Origin: Papaver somniferum | Lineage: Eukaryota; Streptophyta; Magnoliopsida; Ranunculales; Papaveraceae | Reading direction: 5' to 3' | DNA: 64,000 nt | NCBI RefSeq assembly: GCF_003573695.1 | Contig: NC_039362.1 | Coordinates: forward strand, 16,264,063-16,328,062 | Part shown: in pieces, positions 24,930 to 36,649 of the stretch | Layout of the letters: each line of letters starts with the position of its first letter | Numbering within the stretch: position 1 is the stretch's first letter | The notes under the pieces: model-generated | Database searches by the model: none | What the model was told of the DNA's origin: nothing | The model's input: only the letters and a program-made list of their open reading frames with translations | Program-made: the position numbers and the translations under genes

Positions 24930-27900
24930 GACATAAATATGAGAGAATATAAGTTACTCACATTTGTTCTAACCCCCAAATTTAACTTTATTTGTTCTCG
25001 TTTTCCAAGAAACAAAAATCCCGGTGAACGGTGCCTTTGACGACGAGTGCCCAACTATGTTCATCAAAGATGTCTCGTATTTTTTAGTCTTGCATGTGCA
25101 ATCCAATATAAGGACTTGTGTGAAGCATATTGACAATTGTTCACATTCCGGGTGGACAACAAAAAGGTGTGCGACTTGACCGAAGTCGTCCAATTTCTTT
25201 TGGAAAGCGTAGTTATTCTTAACCCCTAACCACATCAATTGTTGCTTCACCATCCTACCTTGCCAATTATTTCTTTTCAAAGTACATCTTGCGTTATAGA
25301 TAGTTTTCATAGTCGACTTGTTATTCGTGTCATCCTCCTTCAATTTACTAAGAAATCTTAGACGGTGTCGTACGTGCTCTTGACATTTTATTTACTACGT
25401 GGATATCGTTGGGTTTGAGCCTTTCTATTTTTGCATGTCCATGAATTCAAGTGACGTAAGTGGTCATGACAACAATCCATATTTTTATTCATGTGAAACG
25501 CAAGCGTACCAAGTACACGCCAACTTTTTCATTCGGCAACCTGTATGGACAAAACTTAATACAATTGCAAGTAGACCAACTGGATAATCCTTGATAATAT
25601 GTATATAAAGTTTATATCTCGAATCTTTACTTAATCAGTATGTATATGGACACAAAGTCCGTGAACCTGATTGTTATGTAAAGTACTTAGACAATCTCAA
25701 AAATTAATATCCAAGATCAATCTAGTCGTATCATAACCGATTACAATTAAGCGGGCGTATCTACTTAGATTGAATACGTACAAACATGTGCAATTCTAAT
25801 TATAAAGATAAAAAATATAATGCAGAAAAGGAAAAACACAAGACACCAGAAGTTTTGTTAACATGAAACCTCAATAGCAGAAAAACCCTAGGACCTCTTC
25901 CAGATTTGAACAACAAACTATATTAAGCCGTTACAGACACTAGATTACTATCAGACTTCGGACTGGAATGTACTTGAGTCTGAATCCACCCTTCAAATGA
26001 CTCAGTTACATTCCCTCTCCTTACATATCTTGAACCTCGCAAGGCTCTACGTAATTGATTCCCTTAGCTGACGTCCTTTACATTCTAAGAGTTGCTTCAG
26101 CCGAAGTGAAGACTTTTGATACCAATCTGCCTCTAACGGATAATCCTTTTTGACTTACGCTTAGATCAAATATAAAGTTTAGAAAATCTGTTTGCAATGG
26201 ACAATGCTATCAAACCTCACAAATCCGGAACTTACAACTCTCGAAGAGCATCCTAGATTTTTAACCACCTCTTAATAACAATCTTCAAAAGATCAATAAA
26301 GATCAGTTTTCAAATATCTATCTTGAGGAATCATAAAGTATGAGACGAATATAACTTTGTGATTACTATTTATCTTGTTTGAAAGAGATTACAAAAACCA
26401 CGAAATATCAAGGTAAGGATAGTCGGACCTGGCTTCTTGAATCCCCAAAATGAAGTCTTTTAGTCGCATACCTAATTATGTTTCTCAGAGGAAACCTTTA
26501 TAGAGGATGATTAGGGAATCAACTAGGACACAAAGTGTCACATACTGAATTTCCCAGTTGAAAGAGCATATTTATTTATAGATTTGAAAGACAAGGGGTT
26601 GCTTAGAATTCAATCTAAGATAACTTGAGAATCAAGAAAACAATGTTAGGTCTTAAAAAAAAAGAATATACACTAGGAACCGGTTCCGGAACCGTGTATA
26701 ATGATTGTTCGGTTTGGAAAGTATGCCAAAGAACTAAAGCAATTTTATGTTCATTTAAACACCTAACAATTAAATCATGATGCACACACATAAGTGTTTG
26801 AAAGATCAATGAAGTCTTAGAAGTGTTTGAGATAGTTCCAGTAATGCTAAACATTAAAAAAAAAAAATCTTTGGGCTAGCATATACTAAAATCTTAAACT
26901 AGGAAGGTTGGTACAACAGTTCTTGAGCTGTTAGGATTGTTCAGGAGTCAGGGTGCAACGGTTCGTGAACCGGGTTTGCTAACCCTACAAGACTACCAAA
27001 CTCAGTTAACCACGGTTCATGAACTGCTAGCCTATCATACCAATTTTCAAAATTTAGTTTACAATGGCTTGTGAACTTTCCCCATCTGAACTTGCAATTT
27101 GCGAATTGGTTAGCCAACCTTCCTACATTTCTGAAACTCAAATATCTATGGTTTGCGAACTGGTTTGCCAACCTACCCTTAGCAGAAATATCAGATAGTT
27201 CAATATTTCTCTCCTATGATGTTTGAACCATTCCCACGTGATTTACATGGGAAATTTTTGATTTATCCACAAATTAATTCACACAATAAATTGTTTAGAA
27301 CTAATGTTGTTAAGGATCGTTGAACATATTTGCTTGGAGTCGTATTTCAATATTTTTAACAAGACAAGCTTGACCCGAAACTTATTCTTTGTAGATCCTC
27401 TAGAAGTCGTACGGAATCATCTCAAAAAGATATAATGGTAAGATAGTGAGTAAATTAGGATGGTTGGGTATTCACATACCTGATACAAAAGTTCTACTAA
27501 TGTTTTCGTCGATCTTCAGTCTCCAAGGGTGATATCTGATACTCAACTACCAAATTATAACCTAGTCTGAGACTTGACTTAGTAGACTAGAAATCAAGAC
27601 ATAGTTTTGACCAACTAGCATTGGTAAAAAGCTTGAGATAGCAAAACTTGTGGGTTCAACCAAGAAATGCTCTAACACATAGTCCAATATTCTCCATTTT
27701 TGTTAAGGAACTTGAGGTTGAAAACGATCTTGAAAGGGCAATTTATTTTCCTCGTCTTTGTATAATTCTTTCTCCTAGTCTTCCCAATATGCACATAACC
27801 CTTTTTAGCCTTGCTATCGCTGGTCCCACTTCTCTCACAAATCATTTCAAGTTGATCCCATCAGCTTTTACACACTTTATTTTGGTTGCGTACGTGTTCC

Positions 27901-28019
27901 TCAGCCCAAGCCTTTGCCTCACGTTTACTTCCCCATCTCTATGTTCATTCAAAAACAAATATAAAGTTAGTAAAGCTTTGGAATATTCCGATAACATAAA
28001 GGAAAACACCAAATTCTAA
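24930..28019 (-). pseudogene. FAR1-type MULE transposase gene, split by a solo LTR
   Basis: The upstream half (about 28019-27683) holds AKAWAEEHVRNQNKVCKS, MICERSGTSDSKAKKGYV and NCPFKIVFNLKF...NGEYWTM. The downstream half (25477-24969) resumes with HHNHP-type and GHAKIERLKP sequence. It then has NKSTMKTIYNARCTLKRN, QQLMWLGVKNNY, HPECEQL and VLILDCTCKTKKYETSLMNI, where the LDCTYKTN-like strand holds the first catalytic Asp. This is the FAR1 zinc-finger (CPF...C-x-HNHP) plus MULE transposase order. Stops and frameshifts occur in the upstream half, and the sequence ends soon after the first catalytic motif. The LTR at 25483-27677 interrupts the frame exactly. Confidence 0.8.
25483..27677 (-). 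repeat. Solo copia LTR inside the transposase gene
   Basis: In element orientation it starts TGTTAGAGCATTTCTTGG (27677) and runs about 2.2 kb with no internal region. It is flanked by CATAG (27678-27682) and CATAT (25478-25482), a 5-bp duplication with one change. Removing the LTR and one duplicate joins codons for EYWTM to DCHHNHP. It carries GTTTGCGAACTGG-like motifs at 26960-27180. The 3' end (TTTTCACAGGAATAAAA in the partner copy) lacks the terminal CA. Confidence 0.8.
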
Positions 28020-28734
28020 CATACCAAATCATGTTGGAACTGATCCTTCGTATCTTCGTGAATTACTGCTATAGGATAAGGTTGATTGTCCATTGATACA
28101 GGTCCAACAAGAACGATTTACAAGAATATCACAAGGTTAGATGACTAAAAATGGAAAATTGATAAACAGGTTCGGCTTATACATTAAATGACGAGCTGAA
28201 CATGGTATTTTATGAAGGTTCAGCTTATTCGATATTTAATGTATAAGCCGAACCCCAAAATGTGTATGTTCAGCATATAAGGCCCTTTTCTGAGACTTAA
28301 ATACTCAAAATTTGTGTACGTCGATGTTAAATCCAAGCTGGAACTTCAAATGCTGTTAACAATCCATAGAAACAACACGATTTCTGAAAATAGTTCTTTT
28401 AGAAATCCACTTTCATACAAACATATTGCATCTCATACAATCAAATTGTACGATGATGATTCTGCTGTAAGGATTGGACAAATCACATATGTATAAAAGA
28501 TTTGAAATGTATCTTTTTCTTCACATGATTCTTCAACTTTCGTCACTTCTTTTTTTATTATCGACAAAACTTGTTCTCATTTTCGTTCAAGACATTCTCA
28601 CCAGGTAGAAACAAAGTCTGACGTGGACTTTTAAATTGGGAAATAAGAAAAACACGTCTTCTCCTGTTGTTGGTGAACAAATACCATTTTGTAGATGTTT
28701 TCCTCAAATCAACTAATCAACGTGGATTTTTAAA
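28020..28734. other. Region upstream of the transposase with GTTCGGCTTATA motifs
   Basis: Between 28172 and 28275 the motif GGTTCGGCTTATACATTAAA and inverted versions (GTATAAGCCGAACC, GAGCTGAAC, GTTCAGC) occur five or six times. The same motif pair occurs in the PMD gene at 37.2-39.2 kb. The rest (28280-28734) has no gene that I can support. Confidence 0.55.
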
Positions 28735-29365
28735 GAAGGTTATTACTGGGGCGTCACACTCCAACAGAGGGGCTTTATTTGGATTCTTAATGTCCAAAAA
28801 AGTGGTTATGGGATATCCTAACACATATACAAAATGTCTAGATTATCCTTTAATTAGAAGTGATTTTACGTCCAGGTTTGGATTAATTCCAACCGTAGAA
28901 TTTTATTTGCATGTAATTTTACGTCCAGGTTTGGATTAGTTCCAACCATAAAAGCTCATTTTACGTCCAGGTTTCTTTTAATTCCAACCGTAGAATCCGA
29001 TTTTACGTCCAGTTTTCTTTTAATTCCAACCGTAAAAGTGATTTTACGTCCAGGTTTGGAATATTTCCAACCGTAGAAGTGATTTTATATCTAAATTTGG
29101 ATTATTTCCAACCGTAGAAGTTTATTTTACGGCCAGTTTTTCTTCCCACAAAAACTTTATCCCAGAATTCACCAAGTATACAACAAAATTCATTAATTTA
29201 ATTTTTATCTAATTAAATTAAATTAAAATTAACTAAATAAGTGTTGTTTAGTCATTACAAAATTATTTGAGATAAGGAGTTTTTGATATTACTTATGGAT
29301 GATCCGTTTTTGTCCTATTAGGTGACGCCCCTCTAATGAAATGTGACGCCCCAATAATAACCTTC
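28735..29365. mobile_element. MITE-like element with terminal inverted repeats, 631 bp
   Basis: The ends GAAGGTTATTACTGGGGCGT (left) and its complement AATAATAACCTTC (right) match for about 39 bp with five mismatches, including GGGGCGTCACA and AGAGGGGC. AT-rich flanks ATTTTTAAA and ATTTTAAAT could be an 8-9 bp duplication with slippage. No transposase is encoded. The interior holds a 43-bp tandem repeat. Confidence 0.75.
28862..29140. repeat. Tandem repeat of about 43 bp, six to seven copies
   Basis: The unit is TTTTACGTCCAGGTTTGGAT plus TAATTCCAACCGTAGAAGTGA with substitutions. Copies start near 28862, 28915, 28959, 29001, 29040, 29084 and a partial at 29124. TTTTACG at one side and CGTAGAA or CGTAAAA at the other make each unit roughly palindromic. 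Confidence 0.85.
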
Positions 29366-30014
29366 ATTTTAAATTAGGAGACAACATGAGGCCAATTTGG
29401 TCATCGGATTTGATCAAAGGAGACTTAGTTTTAAAGTTATTACCTCGTCGTTGATGGCTTAAAATGGTTGTGTTTGAGAGGATCACCGCTTCAAAAGGGT
29501 ATAACCGCTTCAAAAGCGCTTGTGCGTGAAAGCTAATTTCAGAGTGTCATCTTCTTCTGCAACCACCATCACTTTATTTAACAAAACAACTCTTTCCAGT
29601 AATGTCTCTTCACCTCATCAGAAGCCAACTACTGCCACCATGGTACTGGAAGACCTGCATTCTTACCACTATGGAAAAGCCATCCAAATTCAGCGAAGAA
29701 AAACTTAATTTTTAATTTACAACTAAAACACTCTGAACGGGTAAAACAATTCCCTATTACAGAATCTCTTACCTTCAATAAGAAAAAGTTGGTATAAAAA
29801 GATTTAGGAGACGTTAAGAAGATAGACGAAGAAGAGGGTTTGTTGGATGGTATTAGAGTGGTGTGTTTCCGACATAAGTATTTATGCACCTGAAGAGTCG
29901 TGGCGTAAAGCCTGAAATTGTTTACGGGAAACCTACGTTCTCACATATTCTGCAAACAGTCGTTTGGTTGAATCTTCATAATGATAAAATCTTTTTAACC
30001 AACCGAATAGAGCT
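29366..30014. other. Unassigned sequence
   Basis: It contains a short direct repeat ACCGCTTCAAAAG (29487 and 29507) and scattered short frames on both strands with no recognisable domain. Nothing else is supportable. Confidence 0.3.
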
Positions 30015-30775
30015 CACCATGATCAAAATTCATCGTTAAAATTATGATTTCTGAAAATTTAGCATCTTCTCTACATAGAAAAAAATATGCCTTGGTATAT
30101 ATTTATAAGTATTTGTTGTAGAAAGCTAATTTTCCATCCGCAACACAATAGTAATTACCTATGACCCACTCAACAGCTTAAAAACGGTACGATTTTTGCT
30201 GCATTGTCCAGAGACACAAATCAAATCAATGGAAGTCTTATCTTCCGTTACAAAAAGCAGCAGCAACCTAACAACATATACACATCTGGTTGGTAATATA
30301 AAAATTACATAGGTAATCACAAACAAGAAGGATGACATATTTTCTGGTGGCACTTAACCTTGCAACTGGCATGTTCAATTTAATGTGGCATTTGTTCATC
30401 AAAAATCATCGTCATCACTCACTACTATGTTGCTACCCCGAGGGTTGGTCAGGCTAAATAGTGCCAACCATTTTCAATGAGTAATTTGGTAACGCTGGTG
30501 GTGCATTTAAAGACATTAATAGCCTACAAAATTAAATGAGAAGATCGAATTAATATGCATGATGGTGCAACATGAAAACTGTTGGTCCATACAGACTCAA
30601 TTGACTGGCAAAAAAAAAGAAGAAGAACAAAAGTATAATAATGTGATCATATAAGAGTAAGTCAACTATTTGAAAAGCTTTTCAGTGCTCATGAAGACAG
30701 ATCAGTTCAGATGAAGACATATCAGTTCAGATTAATGGATAAATCTAACAAACAATGAATGACAAAAAAGACTCT
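30015..30775 (-). repeat. Duplicated segment, copy 2 (partner 11975-12709)
   Basis: Collinear with 11975-12709, including the splice acceptor and terminal exon at 30433-30523. In this copy TGG has become TAG at 30454-30456, shortening the exon product by seven residues. The match ends at AAAAAAGACTCTTG, beside the point where the other copy meets its LTR. Confidence 0.75.
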
Positions 30776-30866
30776 TGTTTGAAAAAAGAAGATTTTATCG
30801 TTAAGCAATCTTTTATATTTATCGATGACGGTCAACTACTTACTGGTATAGGGAACGGATTCTGTT

Positions 30867-31860
30867 CGTGGTTTTTGTAATCTCTTTCAGACAAGCTAGT
30901 AATCACAAAATTATCTTCGTCTCAGACTTTGTGATTCCTCAAGATAGATATCTGAAAACTGATCTTTATTGATCTTTTGAAGATTGTTATTGAGAGGTGG
31001 TTAAGAATCTAGGATGCTCTTCGAGAGTCATAAGTTCTGTATTTGTGAGGTTTGATAGCTTTGTCCATTATAAACATATTTTCTCAACTTTATCTTTGAT
31101 CTAAACATAAATCAAAAGGATTATCTGTTAGAGGCAGATTGGTATCAAAAGTCTTCACTTCAGCTGAAGCAACTCTTAGAATGTAAAGGACGTAGCTAAG
31201 GGAATCAATTGCGTAGAGACTTACGAGTTTCAAGATATGTAAGGAGAGGTAATTCAACTGAGTCGCTTGGAGGGTGGATTCAGACTCAACTACATTCCAG
31301 TCCAAAGTCTGATAGTAATCTAGTGTCTGTAACGGCTTAATACAATTTGGTGTTCAAATCTAGACGAGGTCCTAGGGTTTTTCTACTATTTCGGTTTCCT
31401 CGTTAAGAAAACTTCTAGTGTCTTGTATTTTTCCTTCTCGGAATTATATCGTTTATCTTTATAATTGGATTCCACAGTTTTGTACGTATTCAATCTAAGT
31501 ATATACGTCCGTTTAATTACAATCGGTTATGAGACTAGTTTCTTGTAGAATTCATATCTTGAAAGATAGAAAACAAGTTTAATTACTTGAATTCCGATTG
31601 GATTATTTGGATACGATTAGATTGATCTTGGATATTAATTTTTAAGACCGTCTAAGTACTCTACTTAACAATCAGGTTCACGGACTCTGTGTCCATATAC
31701 ATACTGATTAAGTAAAGATTAGAGATATGAACTTTATATACATATTGTCAAGGATCATCCAGTTGGTCTACTTGCAATTGTATTAAGTTTTGTCCGTACA
31801 GGTTGCGGAATGAAAAATTTGGTGTGTACTTGGTACCTTTGTGTTTTCACAGGAATAAAA
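30867..31860 (+). repeat. 3' part of the same solo copia LTR, inverted copy
   Basis: Reverse complement of about 25483-26400. It begins abruptly at TTTTTGTAATCTCTTTCAGA and ends at AATAAAA, directly before GTATGGATTGTC of the transposase. The junction is the same as in the other copy, so the LTR was in place before the segment was duplicated. The 90 bp before it (30776-30866) hold nothing recognisable. Confidence 0.8.
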
Positions 31861-32380
31861 GTATGGATTGTCATCATAACCACCCACGTCACTTGAACTT
31901 CATGGACATGCAAAAATAGCAAGGCTCAAACCCTACGAGATCCACGAAGTAGAAAAAGTGTCAAGAGCACGTACGACACCGTCTAAGATTCTTAGTAAAT
32001 TGAAGGAGGACGACAAGAATAACAAGTCGACTATGCAAACTATCTATAACACAAGAAGTACTTTGAAAATAAATAATTGGCAAGGTAGGATGGTGATGCA
32101 ACAATTGATGTGGTTAGGGGTGAATAATAACTACGCTTTCCAAAAGAAATTGGACGACTTCGGTCAAGTCACACATTTTTTTTTCTTGTCCACACGGAAT
32201 GTGAACAATTTGCTATATGCTTCACACAAGTTCTTATAAAATACGATATGTTGTTGATGAACATAGTTGGGCATACGTCATCAAAGGCACCGTTCACCGG
32301 GCTTTTGTTTCTTGGAAAACGTGAACAAAGAAAGTTAAATTTGGGGGTTAGAACAAATGTGAGTAAATTATATTCTCTCA
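31861..32380 (+). pseudogene. FAR1-type MULE transposase fragment, second copy
   Basis: It starts with ATGGATTGTCATCATAACCA (M-D-C-H-H-N-H), then after a frameshift runs GHAKIARLKP, VEKVSRARTTPSKILSKLK, NNKSTMQTIYNTRSTLKIN and QQLMWLGVNNNYAFQKK. It is close to the copy at 24969-25477. The end overlaps the tail of the minus-strand PMD gene, so the two genes are convergent. The upstream half of the gene is missing. Confidence 0.8.
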
Positions 32381-32568
32381 TATTTATGTCATAACAAATG
32401 CAAGAGTATAAATTGAAGACATTCTTACCATTATCTTGAAAGCCTTCGCTAGTGCTTCAGAAGTAGACATGTTGGAGATCTTGGTCGCCACAGCCATCGC
32501 CTTCCACTGATCAACTACCTTTTGACTTTTCTTATTGATATTTAAGGGATGAGAAATTTGTTTATACC

Positions 32569-34782
32569 TGTTAAAGCACTGATCGGTCGAACTCGCAAGC
32601 GTTACTATCTCAAGTTTATTTGTCAAAACTATAAATATTGATTTCTAGTCTACTTATATCTATGTCTAGGATTAGGATAGAATGTGTAGTTGAGCTTACA
32701 CTTCACGACGTTCATCGATTGAAGACGGAGAAATACTAAGGGGAGCTTTTGGAACTTCATCAACAAAAGGTATGTCGAGACTTGAACTCATATATCACTC
32801 AGAGGTTTATTCTATTTTATATCCCACTGAAACAAAAGTTGTATAGCTATATAGATTTTACATTATACACATTTGATATTTCGAGCTGAGTTTAACTCGC
32901 TTATATCTTTCTCGAAATATGTGTTGGTAAGCTTTTTGCTTTAACCACGTTCATCATTATTCTTGACGAAAGTCAAAAGATGATGATGTGAGAATCACCT
33001 GGTAACATCTTACATATTTGTGTGAGACAGTCATTTGATGTAGGATCGGAATATTTCGTATTGTTCGATCACTTGAAAATTGTTTACAAGCTAATAGTTT
33101 GTGAGAGACAGCAATTATCGTCTTCTAAGAATGTTTCAATAATTGAAATGGGAGTTAATAGCTAATACCCATGTCTGGATACATTGCGGTTTGTGTACTC
33201 AGTGTACGAACTTTTTTGACAGAATTCAGGACCGGAAGTTTGCATACCCGTTCGCAAACTTATTCAACTGTTTAAGTCAGGGTACTTAAGTTTGCATCCC
33301 CTTCACAAACTGATTTAACTGTTGAAGTCCGGGAACCAAGTTTGCGTACCCGTTCGCAAACGGTTTCAACTGAATTAGGTCCGGAGCTAAAGTTTACGTA
33401 CGCGTTTGCAAACTGTCGGCTTGTGACCAATGTGCGGAAATTAAGATCGCGTACCTGTTTGCAAACTTAAGTGGTTCACGTTCTTAAATCGGTTAAGTAT
33501 GATTTCATACTCATGAACAAATACATTTATAAATTAAGGAATGAAATCTTTGCAAACCGTGGCTAAAATGTTCATGAACAGATTCTTTTGAATCAAACCG
33601 ATTTTGCTTCAATCGTGTCTTGTACACTTCTATGAGAATATATACAATTGAACAACTCTATGAGTAACACAATTAGATTCATTTGATTATCAATTGATCT
33701 ATAAGTGCTAAGATGAAAAAGGTTAAGAGAAAAGTATTTATATGGCTAACTTCGGTTATAGGTTAACATATTAAAGACTTCATTGGGATTCTGAAGCCAG
33801 ACCCAACTATTTTCTCTGTAGTTGCGTGTTCTGATCTTACTTTGTTCTATCGTATTGAGTATTATCTTCTCTAAGATTTGATCGAGATTTATCTCCAATA
33901 GGTAAGATATAAAAAGTAATCACAAAGCTCTTTGTTTCATTCTTTGTGATTCCACAATAACTTGTTCTACTACCATATAGTTAAGTTATTGTGAGGTAAT
34001 TGATATTTCTAGGCTGTTTTTCGGGAATATAAGACCGGGTTATCAATTGGTTCTTGTTCACCTTGATTTATCAAAAGACGGAACAAAAATTTCATAGGTA
34101 TTTCTGTGGGAGACAGATTTATCTATCAAATAGACTTTTCTGCGTGAGACAGACTTGTTTATCAAGTCTTCGACTTTGGGTAGCAACTCTTAATTATGGG
34201 TGAGATCATCTAAGGGACTCAAGTGTGTATAGTCCTTCTGGGATTCAAAGGCGTAAGGAATGTGATTGTACCTTAATCAGTGAGATTGATTAGGGCTCAA
34301 CTACATTCCATACCGAAGTTAACTTGTAGTAGGCTAGAGCCAGTAGAGGTTTAGTACAATATGGTGTTCAAATATGGACTAGGTCCCGGGGTTTTTTGCA
34401 TTTGCGGTTTCCTTGTTAACAAAACTTCTGGTGTCTGTGTTATTTCTTTTCCGCATTAAATTTTATATATAATTGAAATATCACAGGTTGTGCGTAGTTA
34501 AATCAATTAGTAAATCCAACCTTTGGTTGTTGATTGAAATTGATTGACGCTTGGATATTGGTCTTTGGTACCATCCAATTTATTTCTCATATTGATCCGG
34601 CTCCCAGATTCCTATCTATTCGATTGCAGATTGATTTGAGAAATTGAGATATAACTGTTGGATATATTTTCCTTGATTGAGTCTGACTATCTAGTTGATT
34701 CTCTTGGAAATATATTGGAGTTAGTCCATACAGATTGCCTAAACGAAATATTGGGTGTGGTTGTTAGACCCCCGCTTTTTCA
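32569..34782 (+). repeat. 5' LTR of the SIRE-like element
   Basis: It starts TGTTAAAGCACTGATCGG and ends GTTAGACCCCCGCTTTTTCA, 2.2 kb. It is related to the other copia LTRs here but diverged. AGTTTGCGTACCCGTTCGCA-type palindromic motifs lie at 33230-33470. Confidence 0.85.
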
Positions 34783-34783
34783 A

Positions 34784-34797
34784 TTGCTATCAGAGTA
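34784..34797 (+). other. Primer-binding site remnant
   Basis: TTGCTATCAGAGTAGGC follows the LTR end. It is the TGGTATCAGAGC site with two changes. Confidence 0.75.
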
Positions 34798-34840
34798 GGC
34801 AAACACATTTAAGACCTCATAAGTCTGTGTTTGTAGCAAT

Positions 34841-36191
34841 ATGACTCTATGGAAAGAAACACTATCTCAACCAACGTATTACCAGATCAGAAACGTTCTG
34901 ACTTGGTTCAAAGTTCTGTGTCTTCTGAGAATTCTGTCACATCTTCTATATGGTCTGAAACTGTGTATAACTGAGAAGCACGCCTTGATGAATAGTTGGA
35001 TGATCATTCGGATGAAAGTGATTCAGACGATGGATACGATGTTGATGAGGAAGTCTCGCAATACATCAAGTTGTTTGACCATCTCATAAAGAAAAAAAAG
35101 TCAACATCTTGCTTGGATGAGTTTCTGACTCATCTCTGTCTAGAAAACAAGAAAATTAGAAAGCTTTTTAAAAGTTACGATTGTGGATATAATCTCTTAT
35201 AAGTCCTTCTTAAATATCGAGAAGAAGATGTGCGTTCAAAGAACTCTAAATGTGAAAATATTCGTCGAAATCTCTTTTTGTTGAAAGAAGAACTTGCTGA
35301 ATCTAAAGCTAAATATAGCTCTCAGCAATGTTGTTTTAAAGACAGAGAAAACGTTTTTCTCTCACGAGAAAAACAATTGGTGGATGAGATTTATGCTTCT
35401 CAGAACAAGGTAATTATGCTGGAAGAAAAATTAAAAAAGTTTAATCTTAGTTCAACAAAATTATCCACTATGCTGGGAGCTTGTAAGAAAGAACGTGATG
35501 CGCGAGGTTTGGGTTATGAAGGAATAAACTCTCCAAGAAATAGTAAGAGTAATTTTGTTAGTACTGATAGAAATTTCCTGCAGAAAACTTGCACCAATGG
35601 CAAAATTAGAAATTTACCTTATACGACAGAAGCTTCAATAAACAAAAGAAGTCAACCTCCTACTCATATGAGAAAGATTAATAACATTCCCTTCAGATGT
35701 TATTATTACAGAAACAAAAGATGTCGTTTTCGCTTGCGGAATGAAATAATATTCTTATATGGATGTATAAGGAAGTAATCAAACCGGTTTCTCATATTAC
35801 TGGTCCTAAACGTCCAACTCTCAGACAAGAAAAGTGATGTGATGAGCCAAGTCTTGCCTATAACGATAACACAAAGGATTTCTAAAATTGTAAAAAGAAC
35901 TGTGTTATACGGACAAATGACTGCCTTGTTGACCCAATGAGTAAGAAAAACTCTCCAAACCCTTCTTCCATAACTAAAGGAACTGTTGGATCAAGAGTGT
36001 CAATCGTTCCTGAATATATTCATATCAATAATAGTGTTTCGGAACTGAAGCCCAGTATAAATAGACTCAAGCGCAACATTAAGAAGGAAAAGAAGGCAGC
36101 TATTTCAGGTATCTCTTGTCCTCCTCTTGTTAATTCTCTTGTGACTAACTCTATTGACTTTCCTGATAGTATTCAAGAAAGAAAAAGGTAA
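34841..36191 (+). pseudogene. Copia SIRE-type gag remnants
   Basis: Frames 34841-35089, 34996-35202, 35230-35778 and 35937-36191 together give the usual gag C-terminal layout. There is an acidic stretch (SDESDSDDGYDVDEE), Lys/Glu-rich coiled coil (EEKLKKFNLSSTKLSTML), RDARGLGYEGINSPRNSKS and a broken zinc knuckle (RCYYYRNKRCRFRLRNEI, where a working copy has C-x2-C-x4-H-x4-C). The 35937-36191 piece (MSKKNSPNPSSITKGT) may be the linker after the knuckle. Stops and frameshifts throughout. Confidence 0.65.
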
Positions 36192-36299
36192 AATATCAAT
36201 ACCCATGATGAGCTATATGCTCGTCAAAACACAACTTGACTACTTAAAAATGTGCATCCTCTTTGAGACCGTGTGAGGATGTTCATAATTCTCAAGAAG

Positions 36300-36649
36300 C
36301 TCTTCTGGTGTCTATGTTATTTCTTTTCCGTGTTATATTTTCTATATAATTGAAATATCATAGGTTGTGCGTAGTTCAATCAATTGGTAAATCCAACCTT
36401 TGGTTGTTGATTGACGCTTGGATATTGGTCTTTGGTACCATCCAAGTTATTTCTCATATTTATCCGGCTCACAGATTCCTATCTGTTCGATTGCAGATTG
36501 ATTTGAGAAATTGAGATATAACTCTTGGATATATTTTCCTTGATTGAGTCTGACTGTCTAGTTGATTCTCTTGGAATTATATTAGAGTTAGTCCATACAA
36601 ATTGCCTGAACGAAATATTGGGTGTGGTTGTTAGACCCCCTATTTTTCA
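36300..36649 (+). repeat. 3' LTR remnant of the SIRE-like element
   Basis: Matches the last 355 bp of the 5' LTR (from CTGGTGTCT at 34429) and ends GTTAGACCCCCTATTTTTCA. The first 1.85 kb of the LTR is deleted. Confidence 0.85.

Larger units (their letters stand above)
32569..36649 (+). mobile_element. Copia SIRE-like element, degraded, inserted in the PMD gene
   Basis: 5' LTR 32569-34782, primer-binding site remnant, gag-type frames 34841-36191 and a 3' LTR remnant 36300-36649. The target duplication reads ATACC (32564-32568) and ATGCC (36650-36654), one change. Pol is absent. Deletion removed pol and most of the 3' LTR. Confidence 0.8.

Noticed and set aside
27648..28019. 123-codon plus-strand frame with hydrophobic stretches
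   Set aside because: Antisense shadow of the FAR1-type transposase N-terminal half on the minus strand, which has recognisable CPF and SGT motifs.
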